From Amorphophallus konjac (Eukaryota; Streptophyta; Magnoliopsida; Alismatales; Araceae), in contig JAHNEJ010003190.1 of the NCBI GenBank assembly GCA_022559845.1, positions 62,001-126,000 of the forward strand: a stretch of 64,000 nt of DNA, written 5' to 3'. Both the position numbers and the translations under genes were made by a program. Of the stretch, positions 33,001 to 43,860 are shown piece after piece. The notes below the pieces were generated by a model, which saw nothing but the letters and a program-made list of their open reading frames with translations, was not told the origin of the DNA and ran no database searches. How positions within the stretch are numbered: the first letter of the stretch is position 1; the number at the start of each line of letters is the position of its first letter.

Positions 33001-35941
33001 GAAAAATCCCCTCCATATTCATCTAAGATGTCAATCTCTTCATCGCATATTGAGCTCCAGAATTCAATAGCTTGTAGAGCAACAGGTTCCTCATCTTCCC
33101 TCACAGCTTTTGCAGTGATGTTAAATATGTCCTGCATATACGATGCAAGCTTCTCATAATACATGGAGGATATGGAGACCAAGCATTCGAATGCAGCCTG
33201 CCGTATCTTCACCTCAGGGGACAGAGTAGCTTCACAAATGACTCTCATGATATAATCCCTCTCCATATCATTCCCGAAGTTTGCCTGAGCAAATCCCAAA
33301 GAATTATGCAGAGCTCGAGTTGCAGCCAGCCTAACATCAATGTTTCCCTCAGAAGCACTCATGCCTTGAACAACCGCTGAATCTATTGACTGTGCATTCA
33401 AAAGAACTTGGGTAACTTCCATAGCCATTTCTGTATGGTATCTTCTCCGCCTTTCCCTTGCAGGGATACGCCCCAATGGCGGCCGCCGCCGACTATATAT
33501 AATATCCTTCACTTCTTGTAACTTATGACCTATGCTCCTTTGTATGAACTGCCCTTCCTTTGCTTAGAGGTGCTGTTCCTGGCTTCCTGCCATGACAGTT
33601 ACCAGACTTTGGGGAGATCTTTTCACCTAAATTGGCATATTTTATTCATGTCTACATGTTACTTTCCTTATATTATTCTAGCTTTATGAATATTTATAGA
33701 TCTGTATCCTCCCCCACTCAAGTGAATAGAATTTATACATATCTTTTCACTTTCAGTTCTAACCAAAATCTCTATACACCTATGGAAAATCCTGCAGAAC
33801 AGTCTGCCTGTTGATTCTAATATCCAGAGGATAGGTGTAAGATGATATTTAGAGTTAAGAAAATGATATTTTCCCCTCCTCAATCTAAATTCTTATATTT
33901 TGTAAGATGATATTTAGAGTTAACAAATAGAAAATCAATCAAATAAAATACTTACCGGAGGCTGCTGTGCAGGAGGTGCAGGAGGTGCTCTACTACTATC
34001 AATTCCCAAGGATGTGAGCATCTGGGAGACGGTCTGAGCGACGATGGTTGAGATATTCTGAGAGATATTCTGAGAGACGGTCTCGTTGACGATCTGCCTA
34101 AACATATCTGGAGTCATGGTCGGGGCGGCACTGGAAGAACCATCTGGGGCTGCTGGTGTGGTAAATGGAGAGGTCGCATGTGAGACCGAACTCGAGCATG
34201 ATGATAACACCCTAGTCGTGCCCAAGCTATGTCCAAAACCATAAACATGTCCTTTCTTGGGTGCCCCAGATGCTGCAACCCAAATGGCAGGATCCAACTC
34301 TGGACGCTGACTGTCATCCCCGTACCTCTCATCCATTCGTCTACTATATGAGTCCTGCAAAAACCAAAAAAAAACAAAACCAAATTATTCTACAATTTAA
34401 TCTTAAATGAAAACTATTAATGTATACACTTACCGCTACCTCCCGAGCTTTCTCACTAATGTAAGCATTTGTCCCTTTCTTCTTATGAGTTCGATCAAAA
34501 AGTTCATGAAATTGAGCTGGCCGCTTTAACTGTGCTTCCTGTTATTCAAATAAATCACAGTTTCATAATAGAAACAAAAAATTTATATATGTAGAAGTGT
34601 ACTTACTAATCTCGCTTTATGTGTTGCAAAGGAGACAGAGCCACCCGTGTGTAAATTCGCTTCAGGATGCGCTGCTCTGTTTTGCTTTGCTTTGTTTGAA
34701 TTGGCATTCCATTTCTCCGCTTCCCAAATGTTGCACAGCTCTGTCCAATACTCCTTTCTCATCCACACAGGCCCATGCTCCTTCCATATGTTCTTATCAG
34801 TACTTGCACATGCTTTTTTTGCATATCTTCGGGCATTGTACATAAGATGTTTGAAATTATCTCTTGCAGTAGCTGTCCATGCAAATCTAGCACGTAACTC
34901 ATCTGAATGTTCTGTGAATCGATGATTCCTCTATATATTAACAACAACAAAAATTTATATGTTACATAACAAAGTGGGTTAAAATAATAATTGAAAATGA
35001 CTTAATATGATAAAATAAGATAAATACCAAGAACATAGAGAACAATAAATCCTGAACACCCATCGGAAAATCAGCAAAGCGATGGATGGGGCCTGGAAAA
35101 TGTGCTTGAATTGTCTTTGTAATAAATTGTGATGCTTGGGCTGGCTCTATTTTATTCCTGAAATTAAAAATATTAATACCACAATGACGAATAAATAACA
35201 AAAATAATGCATTACGTACCCTTCATTTATCCACACTGCCCGCATCGTCTCATTACAACAGCCCTCCCCCTCATGATGACTCGCCTCGTCATCAGCACGT
35301 ACTATACGAATTAAATAGTATAAATAAAACAAACTATCAAAAAAACATAAATATGCAAATGAACATACCTGACTCAGCTGGGGGAGGTGTAGATCCACTC
35401 GCCATGTGTGATGGCGGTGCATAGGCCGTCAATGTACCCGTTGTCAGTGGTAACGGTGCAGAGGCCGTGGGTCCTGTAAGGATAAGAATCAGATAACACA
35501 AATACATAATGAATTATTTTCAACAAATACTACAATGCATTATGAAGGGAAAGTATACATACCTACTACCGGTGGTAGCGGTGCAGAGGTCGGTGGTATA
35601 TGTGCAGAGGTCGTGGGTCCTGTGAAAATAAGAATCAGATAACACAAAAACATAAAGAATTATTTTCAACAAATACTACAATGCATTATACATGAAAGTA
35701 TACATACCTACTACCGGTGGTAGCGGTGCAGAGGTCGGTCGTAACGGTGTAGAGGTCGTGGGTCCTGTGAAAATAATAATCAGATAACACAAATACATAA
35801 TGAATTATTTTCAACAAATACTACAATGCATTATGAAGGGAAAGTATACATACCTACTACCGGTGGTGAAACGGAAGTAAATCTCCTCCCGCTACCCTCT
35901 CCCCTCCCACCTCTGGGAGTCCCACGCCGTCCTCGAACCAT
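30001..35941 (-). CDS. TNP1-like CACTA protein (plant transposase Ptta/En/Spm family)
   Basis: This family (Pfam Transposase_24) is the accessory DNA-binding protein of CACTA elements and acts on subterminal repeats. Exon model (minus): 35941-35854, 35764-35708, 35619-35563, 35473-35369, 35301-35220, 35157-35028, 34930-34607, 34538-34434, 34354-33956 and 30093-30001. All borders are GT-AG, phases agree, and the total is 1440 nt or 479 aa. The N-terminus is basic (MVRGRRGTPRGG), then a Pro/Thr-rich segment from repeated exons, the conserved core (FTEHSDELRARFAW, KNIWKEHGPVW, KKGTNAYISEKA), a heptad-like C-terminal region with MFRQIVNETVSQN, and an acidic tail with a duplicated VGRDDDQD. The final exon lies 3862 nt from exon 9. 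The intervening intron holds the importin fragment and the 179-bp array. Exons 2, 3 and 10 are predictions without transcript support. Confidence 0.8.
30262..32741. repeat. 14-copy 179-bp tandem array inside the CACTA element
   Basis: Units start with TATTTTAAAAATGAAG at 30262, 30441, 30620, 30799, 30979, 31158, 31337, 31517, 31696, 31875, 32054, 32233, 32413 and 32592. Units are almost identical. Most end with GACCCCCGGACCCGTCC. Units 4, 7 and 12 end with GAACCAAATGCCCCGTCC and are 180 bp long. The last unit passes from GAACCAAATGC straight into importin-beta sequence. The array lies wholly inside the last intron of the TNP1-like gene. Confidence 0.97.
32730..33428 (-). pseudogene. Captured importin subunit beta-1 fragment, internally deleted
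   Basis: Importin beta carries cargo through nuclear pores using stacked HEAT repeats. This frame begins with the family N-terminus MAMEVTQVLLNAQSID and then jumps, at about 33377, to AVVQGMSASEGNIDVRLAATRAL, which lies well downstream in the normal protein. It then runs without a stop through ERDYIMRVICEATLSPEVK, YMQDIFNITAKAVRED, FWSSICDEEIDIL and GGTCLGLVARTVGDD, ending at AATYAFGS. There the 179-bp array begins and a stop follows two codons later. The long frame extends upstream to 33512 through what looks like 5' UTR. The fragment has lost the middle N-terminal HEAT repeats and all of the C-terminal half. It is on the same strand as the transposon genes and lacks introns over this span. 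Confidence 0.93.
33513..33955 (-). other. Intronic DNA between importin fragment and TNP1 exon 9
   Basis: AT-rich, with a short direct duplication of TAAGATGATATTTAGAGTTAA at about 33838 and 33903. The splice donor of exon 9 (GTAAGT on the minus strand) is at 33955. Confidence 0.6.
35563..35764 (-). repeat. Tandemly duplicated 57-nt exon with its intron
   Basis: Two 57-nt exons (35764-35708 and 35619-35563), each followed by a near-identical intron starting GTATGTATACTTTC, are repeated at about 145-bp spacing. The 3' end of exon 1 (CCACCGGTAGTAG) and its intron form a third partial copy starting at 35854. Each full exon adds 19 codons of the type GPTTS...PTSAPLPPVV and keeps the frame. Confidence 0.85.
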
Positions 35942-36040
35942 ATCTTCAACTGGTAATAAAATACATGCATATTCATCAAATAGTGAAAGAAAGAAAGTTA
36001 CAGAGTATTAAAATTCCCAGATAAAATTGTATACCATTAA

Positions 36041-39000
36041 TCAAACATTCTCCATTTCTTCTTCAGATGTTGGAGATATAACAAATTCAGCATTCACATC
36101 TTCATTATCAGATTCATTTTGATCACTAATATATTCCTCCTCTTCGGAGTCCCCCAACTGTATTTCTGGTTGTTCTGGATCGACTTCCTCCACTTCATTC
36201 TCTTTAGATAAAGACGGTGCCTCCACAGATTCATCACTAGAAGCAGGCAAGTCTACATCATCACCCAAGTCTGATTGAAAGAATTCGGCATTCACATCCA
36301 ACTGCTCTGTTTCAGTCAAATCCAACTCATAATCCGGGAAAAGCCTTGTCTTAACCTTGCAAACTGCCCACCAATCATTTCTTTCTTTATTTCTAGACGA
36401 TGGATACTTTGTATAATAGACCTGCTGGGCTTGTGCGGCCAAAATGAATGGATCATAAGTATTCAATTTAGACTTATGTCTGATATCGACAATCCCATAT
36501 GTTGTGTCATTTCGAACAGAATTAGGATCAAACCAATGACACTTTAACAGAAATATATGGTTGTCATCTCCGAGATATTGCAATTCTAAGATCTCCTCAA
36601 TAATACCATAATAATCACATTCGTTTTCATTATATGTACTTCCTTTCACACATACCCCGCTGTTCATTGTTGACTTATTCTGCCCATATTGTCTAGTGTG
36701 AAATCTATACCCATTCACAATAAATGCTGGATATGTACGTGCAACTTTCGATGGGCCATAACTGATCACTCGAATTCTTTGATCAGTAATAAAATCATTT
36801 TCAACCTACATATGGACAGCACACTAGTCAGAATTTGTCATTGACCCGACAAGGAGAAAGAGTAGTAATAATACTTACACGATATTTCAGCCAAGAAGCG
36901 AATGATTTTTCTCGTTCTTTTTCAACCTCCATGTCAGTGAGATATGGACATCTTTGGATTAATTCTGAGTCAAATTGTCTGTATTACGACCATTGGAGCA
37001 TTATAGATGGAATGAAAAATAATAAGTTATAGACACAATGTAATTTGAGCAGAGAACTTACGCAACATAAGGTTCAACCTCCATACAATTTAAAAGGATG
37101 TAAATTTCTGCACAGTGCAATTCTCTATCATTTAGCATCCGACTCGAGGAACGTCCATACGCACGTCCAGGATACTTAAATATCGACAGTCGCTCAGAGT
37201 GAACGGAGTCTCCCCCATCATCATTACGTGGTGGCCGAGTTCGACGAGTTTGTACCTCAGGTTCAAAGTACATTGAACAGAAATTTGATATTTCTTCCAT
37301 AATGTACGCCTCGGCAATGGAACCCTCTACTTTTGCCTTGTTGCGAACTTTCATTTTCAATTCATGCATACACCTACCAGAATGTTCATAAGATAATGAA
37401 AAACACATCACCATGTAATTGAATTATGAGGAGAAAATATATATATATTACCTCTCAAATGGATACATCCATCTAAATTGTACTGGCCCTCCTACTTTAG
37501 CCTCATATGGTAAGTGTATAAGCAGGTGCTCCATTGAATCAAAGAATGATGGTGGAAATATCTTTTCCAATCTACAAACTGTCGTGATCACATTCTGTTC
37601 AATAGTTTCCACATCTTCATACCTGAGCTCTGATGCACATAAAATTTTGAAAAACTGACTTAACTCAGTCACTGCTCCCCATATCGCCTTCGGCATCATA
37701 TCACGAAATACAATAGGTAACAACCTCTGCATGAACACATGACAGTCATGACTTTTCATTCCATATATTTTCCCCTCATTTGTATTCACGCAACGAGCAA
37801 TGTTAGACACATAACCATCTGGAAATCTCAACTGTTTTAGCCAAGAGCATACTTCTTTAATCTGTGCAGCTCCAAGGGCGTAACTTGCTTTCGGTTTAAC
37901 TGTTTTACCATTTCTATCAATAAGGTACAGTTCTGGACGTTTACAATGTATTTTCAAGTCTAAACGGGCATTCACATTATCCTTTGTTTTGCCTGTTATG
38001 TCCATAACAGTGTTGAACACATTATCAAAGACATTCTTCTCAACATGCATGACGTCGATGTTATGTCGTATAAGAAGAGTTGACCAATAAGGCAATTCCC
38101 AGAAGATACTTTTTTTGACCCAATTGTGATCCTTCCCAAATCCAGGGAGTTGTCTTGTGCTGCTCGACAATTGTGCTATATCTGGTAAGTTCTGTACACG
38201 TGCTGCTAAATGTGGACCAGACAACCGTTCAAAATCAGCTTCTTCCAATTCAATTCTGTTCTTTAAGAATGCATCTTTTTGCCTTCTAAACGGATGGTCC
38301 CTTGGTAGAAATCGTCGATGACAATCAAACCAGCATGACTTGCCACCATGCTTAAGTACAAATGATTTGGAACTGTCCATACAGTAAGGACATGCTAGTT
38401 TTCCATGAGTGCTCCAGCTAGATAACATTCCATATGCAGGAAAGTCGCTTATTGTCCACATCAATGCAGCCTTCATAGTGAAATTTTGTTTTCTGCATGC
38501 ATCATAGGTAGTAACCCCATCAGTCCATAACAACTTCAACTCATCAATCAACGGCCTGAGATATATGTCTAATTTTTTCCCAGGACTTTTTGGACCAGGG
38601 ATCAATAATGATAGAAATAAATGCTCTCGTTTCATGCACATATTTGGCGGAATATTATATGGTGTCACGAAAACTGGCCAGCAAGAGTAGGAAGTCACTG
38701 AACCTCCAAATGGATTGAATCCATCAGTACATAAACCCAGCCTTACATTACGCGACTCTTTTGAGAAAGTAGGGTGAGCACGGTTAAAGTGACTCCAAGC
38801 TTCGGCATCTGCAGGATGACTGATTACATTATGTTGTCGACGTACTCTTTCCGCATGCCATCTCATATGTTGAGCTATCTTTGGTGCCATATACATTCTC
38901 TGCAATCTCGGTGCAATAGGAAAATACCGCAATGACATATATGGTATATCTTTTTGCTTTGAATTGTCCCCTTTCTTAGGCTTGAATCTATCATGACCAC

Positions 39001-39706
39001 ATATGGAACATGATACCTTACTTTTAGCCTCATTATAATATAGCATGCAATGATTAGGACATGCATCTATTTTCTTATATCCAAGCCCTAAGTCAGTGAC
39101 CATCTTCTTTGCACGATAAAAATTTTCAGGTAATTTCTCATCTTGTGGCAACATACTTTTGATAATCAGTAACAAACGATCAAAACAAATCTCACTGATG
39201 TGAAATTCAGATTTCAAGTTCAATAATTGTGACACCGCAGACAGTCGAGAGTGATTTTGACATCCAGTCCACAATGGCTCATCAGCATCTTTGAGTAGCT
39301 GATAAAATCTTTCAGCTGTCTTGTTTGGCGGTTCTTCATTATGTACATGCTCCTCGTGAACATTGAATCCTGGACCAGCAGCATCTATGACCATATCAAC
39401 ATATGAACTTCCACTTCCAACATTGGCAGGCTCGTAGGTCGACCACAATGTTTCACCATGACATATCCAGTTTGTATAATCTTTAACAAACCCCTTTCTG
39501 TATAAATGACGTTGTACATCCCATGTTGTCAGCCACTTCAAATTCTTACAGACTACACAAGGACATCGGATACGACCCTCACAATCTACAGCTTCAATAG
39601 AATTTCTCAAAGCAAACTGAATGAATCTCTCAACTCCATTTTTAAATTCTATAGACACCACCTGATCAACTACTCTACGGTACATCCATGAACGATCTTC
39701 AGACAT
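36041..39706 (-). CDS. TNP2-like CACTA transposase
   Basis: The catalytic transposase of CACTA elements, which cuts at the terminal inverted repeats. Exon model (minus): 39706-37452, 37373-37062, 36978-36879 and 36805-36041, giving 3432 nt or 1143 aa with GT-AG borders and matching phase. The domain order fits the family: N-terminal transposase-associated domain with CPCVVC, central Transposase_21 core including TDGFNPFGG (about residues 327-335) and HGKLACPYC, then the DUF4218-like region (HLLIHLPYEAKVGGPVQFRW, continuing into exon 2), then DUF4216-like residues in exon 4 (CDYYGIIEEILEL, NDWWAVCKVK) and an acidic tail. I chose MSEDRSW at 39706 because the in-frame Met ten codons earlier overlaps a likely splice acceptor. 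A noncoding upstream exon may end near 39782. No stop interrupts it. Confidence 0.88.
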
Positions 39707-39849
39707 TTTCCCTATGCGAATGAAATGTAAACACACAAAACTTTAACATGTTTAACAAAATAAAAAGTACAACCCTTACCTCACATCGTCCATGTCTGCC
39801 ATTTTAAATAGGACGGAAATATCATTTAGATCTTCACTTTTTAACCCAT

Positions 39850-40568
39850 CTGTGAAGGTTTGATCGCACGATTAATTACTATATGTGTTGTGTTGTTTGC
39901 TAAAAATTTCGGCAGCATCTCCCCACACCTCTCCGATATACCACAAAATATTTATTGATTAAGAAATTTTCTTAAACACTTACTAATAAGTGGTTAAGAA
40001 AATAATCAAAATCAATAAAGGTATATCAGAGAGGAGTGAGAAGACGCAGCCAAAATTTTTAACAAACAACACAAACACATATAGTAATTAACCACCTAAG
40101 TGCGATCAAACATTCACAGACTGTCCAAACGGGACAATTCAAGACTTTGAGTTAGATATACACATTCTCATCATTCAAAATGAGAACGTGCATATCAATC
40201 CCAAAGTCTTGAACGGGTAGGTTGATTGGCACGGGCTTAACACGCTCTCCTAAGATGCGTGCAATGTTAGGTTGCACCCACGCATCTCAGCTCACATACA
40301 ACACCCAACTAATTAAATATTGACAAGATAATAACACAATCTAAAAACATAGCAGTAACATGTGAAATTGGCAATACATGTACACAATGAAAACAGGAAT
40401 TTTATTTTAACATCCAACATAAAGACAACACTTTCACTAGTTATTTAGCAGAAATAAAATATAGCATGATACTTTTTAGCTTAAAGACAACACTGTCACT
40501 AGCTATGCAGAAATCAAGTAAAGAAATTGATGGTATCATTACTGAATAAGACAATAATAAAACACACT
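39850..40568. other. CACTA internal noncoding DNA
   Basis: AT-rich. It contains a long imperfect inverted repeat: sequence around 39855-39990 reappears in reverse complement around 39995-40120 (for example GATATACC...GGTATATC and AACAACACA...). It lies just upstream of the TNP2-like gene and could form a hairpin. Confidence 0.55.
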
Positions 40569-41003
40569 TTACTTTTCATCCAACAATACCCTAACTATTA
40601 AAATTAACAAAACACATAACCGACTAAATAACACTAAACTAAAAATAAACCTTAATTTAATTACGAAAATACAAGAAAATAACACTAAACTCAAAGTGCA
40701 TGTTTTTCTTTCTGAATCAATAACCGCACTTCTTTCTTCTAACCACTTTCTTCCTAAAATAATGAATGGGGCAGCCATTGACCCAATGTCACACCAAGCT
40801 CCATCATCATACGTGACTGTTTTGAACTTCTTAGAGAACTCCACAAATACACGGTCACCCTCAATAACAATTTCTCCGGTCTTGGCAAGTGACTTAACAA
40901 TGTCAGGTGAAATCCAATTCTTATCTTCCGACTCATGTACATCAATTTCTGCTCGTTGTCCATTAGGTAAATATGCAGTAAAAATAATCGGAAGAGGAAG
41001 CAT
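40569..41003 (-). CDS. 144-aa frame with retroelement protease-like C-terminal motif
   Basis: An open frame of 144 codons starting MLPLPIIFTAYLPNGQ. Its CDIGSMAAPFIILGRKWLEE resembles the CDV..MDA..ILLGRPW segment that closes Ty3/gypsy-type aspartic protease domains, but the catalytic DTG/DSG region is not visible. The last 30 or so residues are hydrophobic and may be readthrough after an exon end. Twenty to sixty bases upstream on its strand lies TGGTATCAGAGC (41067-41056 region), identical to an initiator-tRNA primer site. It could be an LTR-element remnant carried by the CACTA element or an extra CACTA gene. Confidence 0.4.
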   Translation of the reverse strand: MLPLPIIFTAYLPNGQRAEIDVHESEDKNWISPDIVKSLAKTGEIVIEGDRVFVEFSKKFKTVTYDDGAWCDIGSMAAPFIILGRKWLEERSAVIDSERKTCTLSLVLFSCIFVIKLRFIFSLVLFSRLCVLLILIVRVLLDEK

Positions 41004-41099
41004 ACTGATTACAAAATGTAGGACCTCAACTTATAAAAATAAGTTGATTCCCTTATGCTCTGATACCAAATCTGATGCAGGACAGAAACATTTATAACC

Positions 41100-42529
41100 A
41101 TTAAATGACACTTTTTCACTCATCAAAACATACAATGTTACTTTTTGAACATTAGTAAATATGGTGCAATCTTAAACCCCATTTTATTACTGAGGATGGA
41201 TAAGATAGTATGATAGGTCTTTAAACAAACAGATGGAGGAAGAAAAACTTTTAGAAAAACATTGTAACTAATCCTCATAGGTACCTGACAGCCTGTGGCC
41301 AGCTAGAAACTTCTTGATGTCAAGGTGACTGGAATTGTAATAATATTTGACAACTTATAGTCATAGAAGATTTATGAGAATGAATTGAGAAAAGAGATGC
41401 AAATAAGGGGCTTTACTTGAGAGAGAGGATGGGTCAATTGTAAGGCAAAGAGTATGTTATGCTGAGCGCACACATGGATATGGATGTTAGATGTTACCTA
41501 TCAGATATAGCAGATCTACTCTCTTCCTTAATCTACTAAAGTAATATACCAATAATCCTATACCTGAATCTCTGATACTAGAGCATAGGGCCAAGTTATC
41601 AAATGGTTATAATTTCTTTTAGGTTTCTGTCCCTGTAACCGCTTGAAAATTATGCTTGGTATTCAGCTTATCCTGACCTCAATCGACCTTGCAATTTGCA
41701 GACAGCGACGTTTCCGCAACACAGTAGTACAGATGAGGCGGATATCTTCAATTTGAGTCGATGCGGGAAACTGCTCTCAACGGTTGCATGCAGACCAGAA
41801 GGATAACCCTGTTCTCATGCTGGCAATCTGTACTGCTAGTACATGCATCTCCCCCACTCCAAATGAGCTGCATGGTGCGACGGCCTGCGGGGAAAAGCAT
41901 TGTGGGTTCCTCTGGGACCACGCGTCCGGGTCACTATTCTTTTCCTCTCGAAAATATGGCGTGAGCTGAACACGCACCCACCCATTAACCGGAGGAGCTG
42001 CAAGAAGTTTTAATTTGTCCACATATGTACAGTGGTTGGATAGGCACCCAACCGATAGGTGATGGGGTGAATGACTTCGAAAGAGAGGGCCCTTTTATTA
42101 GTTCTGCTCTCCCAGTCAACGGCACTCTGGCCATAAATAACAGTTCCGACCCTACACGTACAACCTATGCCAGATTAGATCCGTAGCACATATATATCAA
42201 GAACCCATCTTGCACATGCCCCTCGTTATATCGTGATGTACAGCAAGTTAGGTGTGGATGAGCTCTTCCTCGAATCATCATTCATGGAATTATTGGAGTG
42301 CGCCTCTCCCCTGTTCACACAACGTCCCGAGGACAAATATCACATCCCCCTTTGTTACCTCAGGATCTGCTGGCATGTTTGGAAATCTACATGTAAATTT
42401 GTGTCTGACGAGAGGTAACCGTCACCCTGTCTCTCATCCTTAGTAGACAGACGGGCTAGCTTTAAACGAGTTCAACTCTATGGTTTGGTGAGAAAAAAGC
42501 CGGGGATTTTCATTTAAAGTGCCAAGGAA
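41100..42529. other. CACTA internal DNA, no gene recognised
   Basis: Mixed-composition sequence without a convincing long frame. It reads more like captured host noncoding DNA than transposon core, but I can name no source. Confidence 0.4.
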
Positions 42530-42800
42530 ACTCAGAAGTGGAGTACTCCTGCATGTACTGGAAGTGGTGTGAAGACAAATTTTGACGATGCTCCTACTGT
42601 AGACTTGGGCGCTTTTGGGTTAGCGTTCAGGAACTCGATCGGAAGGTTAATTACTACCCCCCCCCCCCACATCTTAATGATCCAGCTGATGAGCTTGTCA
42701 AAGGGCTTGGCCCTGCTCAATGGTTTGCAATTGGTTGCATCCCAACTTTGGAAGAGGGGGAAATTAAGCCTGAAACATCATCAGTTCTGTCATTAAAATT
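42530..42800 (+). pseudogene. RNase H-like domain remnant
   Basis: A plus-strand frame around 42566-42660 reads VKTNFDDAPTVDLGAFGLAFRNSIGRLI, the pattern of the N-terminal part of plant RVT_3-type RNase H domains (FDG A ... GG V R N ... G). A shifted continuation contains GLALLNGLQL, also typical of that domain. A poly-C tract separates the two parts. The source could be a LINE or a host RNase H-like gene captured by the CACTA element. Confidence 0.5.
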
Positions 42801-43259
42801 ATTAAGTCACTCTCTCCTATTCTAATTCTTTTTTATTAAATCAGGCCACGATAAAATAAAGACGGAGGTGGAGAACAAAAACCGATCGAGACGTTTGCCC
42901 AGCCACACGTTCTCCCCTCGCTCGTTATCTCCACACGTCCCCCGCAGGCCAGTGCGGGTTCTGGGACGCCCTTCGATTAACTTCAAGAGCGAGTCCCCGG
43001 GAAACCTCACTCGCCAGCCACCAGAGTAGAGTGGGGTGGGGTGGTGTTTGACGTGTGAAAGAGGGAGGTGTGTTATGTATCTTCTGTGGCTGCCGTGTGA
43101 GGGCATGATACCCCCCCGTCCGTGTCCTCCAGCGCAACAAAACAGCGACCGTCGGCCAACGGCAACGGTTCGTAGTGGTCCTGATGACAACAGGTTGCTT
43201 GTCCCTGCACGTCGCGTTGACGAGACCCCGTTAGCCGCCGGTGCGCTGTTTGTCCCGAT

Positions 43260-43303
43260 ATTCCGCCGGCGGGGGAGGGGAGCAGGCCGGTGACGGAGGG
43301 GGA

Positions 43304-43350
<47 letters not shown>

Positions 43351-43670
43351 CCTGCGGAGGGCGACGACGGCAGGGCGAGCGGCGACGGCGACTCGACGCG
43401 AGCGGCGCGGCGACGGGCTCCGGCGGAGGGGGGCTCGGGCGGGAGGCAGCACGGGGAGGGGGGCTCCGGCGGAGGAGGGGGGCTCGGGCGGGAGGGCTCG
43501 GGCGGAGGGGGGGCTCCGGCGGAGGGGGCTCGGGCGGGAGCGGGGAGGGGGGCTAGGGCGGAGAGGGGGCCGCAGGGGAAGGGGGCTCGGGAGGGGGGGC
43601 TCGGGCGGGAGGGGGGGGGCTCGGGCGGGAGGGCTCGGGCGGGCGGGGGTCGTAGTAGGAAGTATAACGG
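43260..43670. repeat. GA microsatellite and G-rich GGCTCGGGCGGGAGG minisatellite
   Basis: A GA run at about 43307-43347 is followed by a degenerate G-rich repeat of GGGGGCTCGGGCGGGAGG or GGGGGGCTCCGGCGGAGG. On the minus strand it would be a C-rich 5' leader close to the CACTA 5' end. The proline-rich frame across it is low complexity and is not called as a gene. Confidence 0.75.
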
Positions 43671-43679
43671 CATCAGCGA

Positions 43680-43860
43680 CCGACGGGAGACCGAAGTTAA
43701 TTCGGTCGCAATAATAGCGACCGATTAGCGACCGATATACATGCGGTCGCTGAAACGGTCTCTGTTATGCGACCGATTATTTCGGTCTCCGAATTGGTCT
43801 CTATTTGGTACCGACTAGCGACCGATTAAATCGGTCGCTAATTCGGTCTCTATAGCCACT
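43680..43860. repeat. Right subterminal CACTA repeats
   Basis: A compact set of CGACCGA and TCGGTCGC/TCGGTCTC motifs in both orientations next to the right terminal repeat, shorter than the left array. Confidence 0.9.

Noticed and set aside
42822..43673. 283-codon proline-rich minus-strand frame
   Set aside because: It spans a GA microsatellite and a G-rich minisatellite. The composition explains the open frame and no domain is present.
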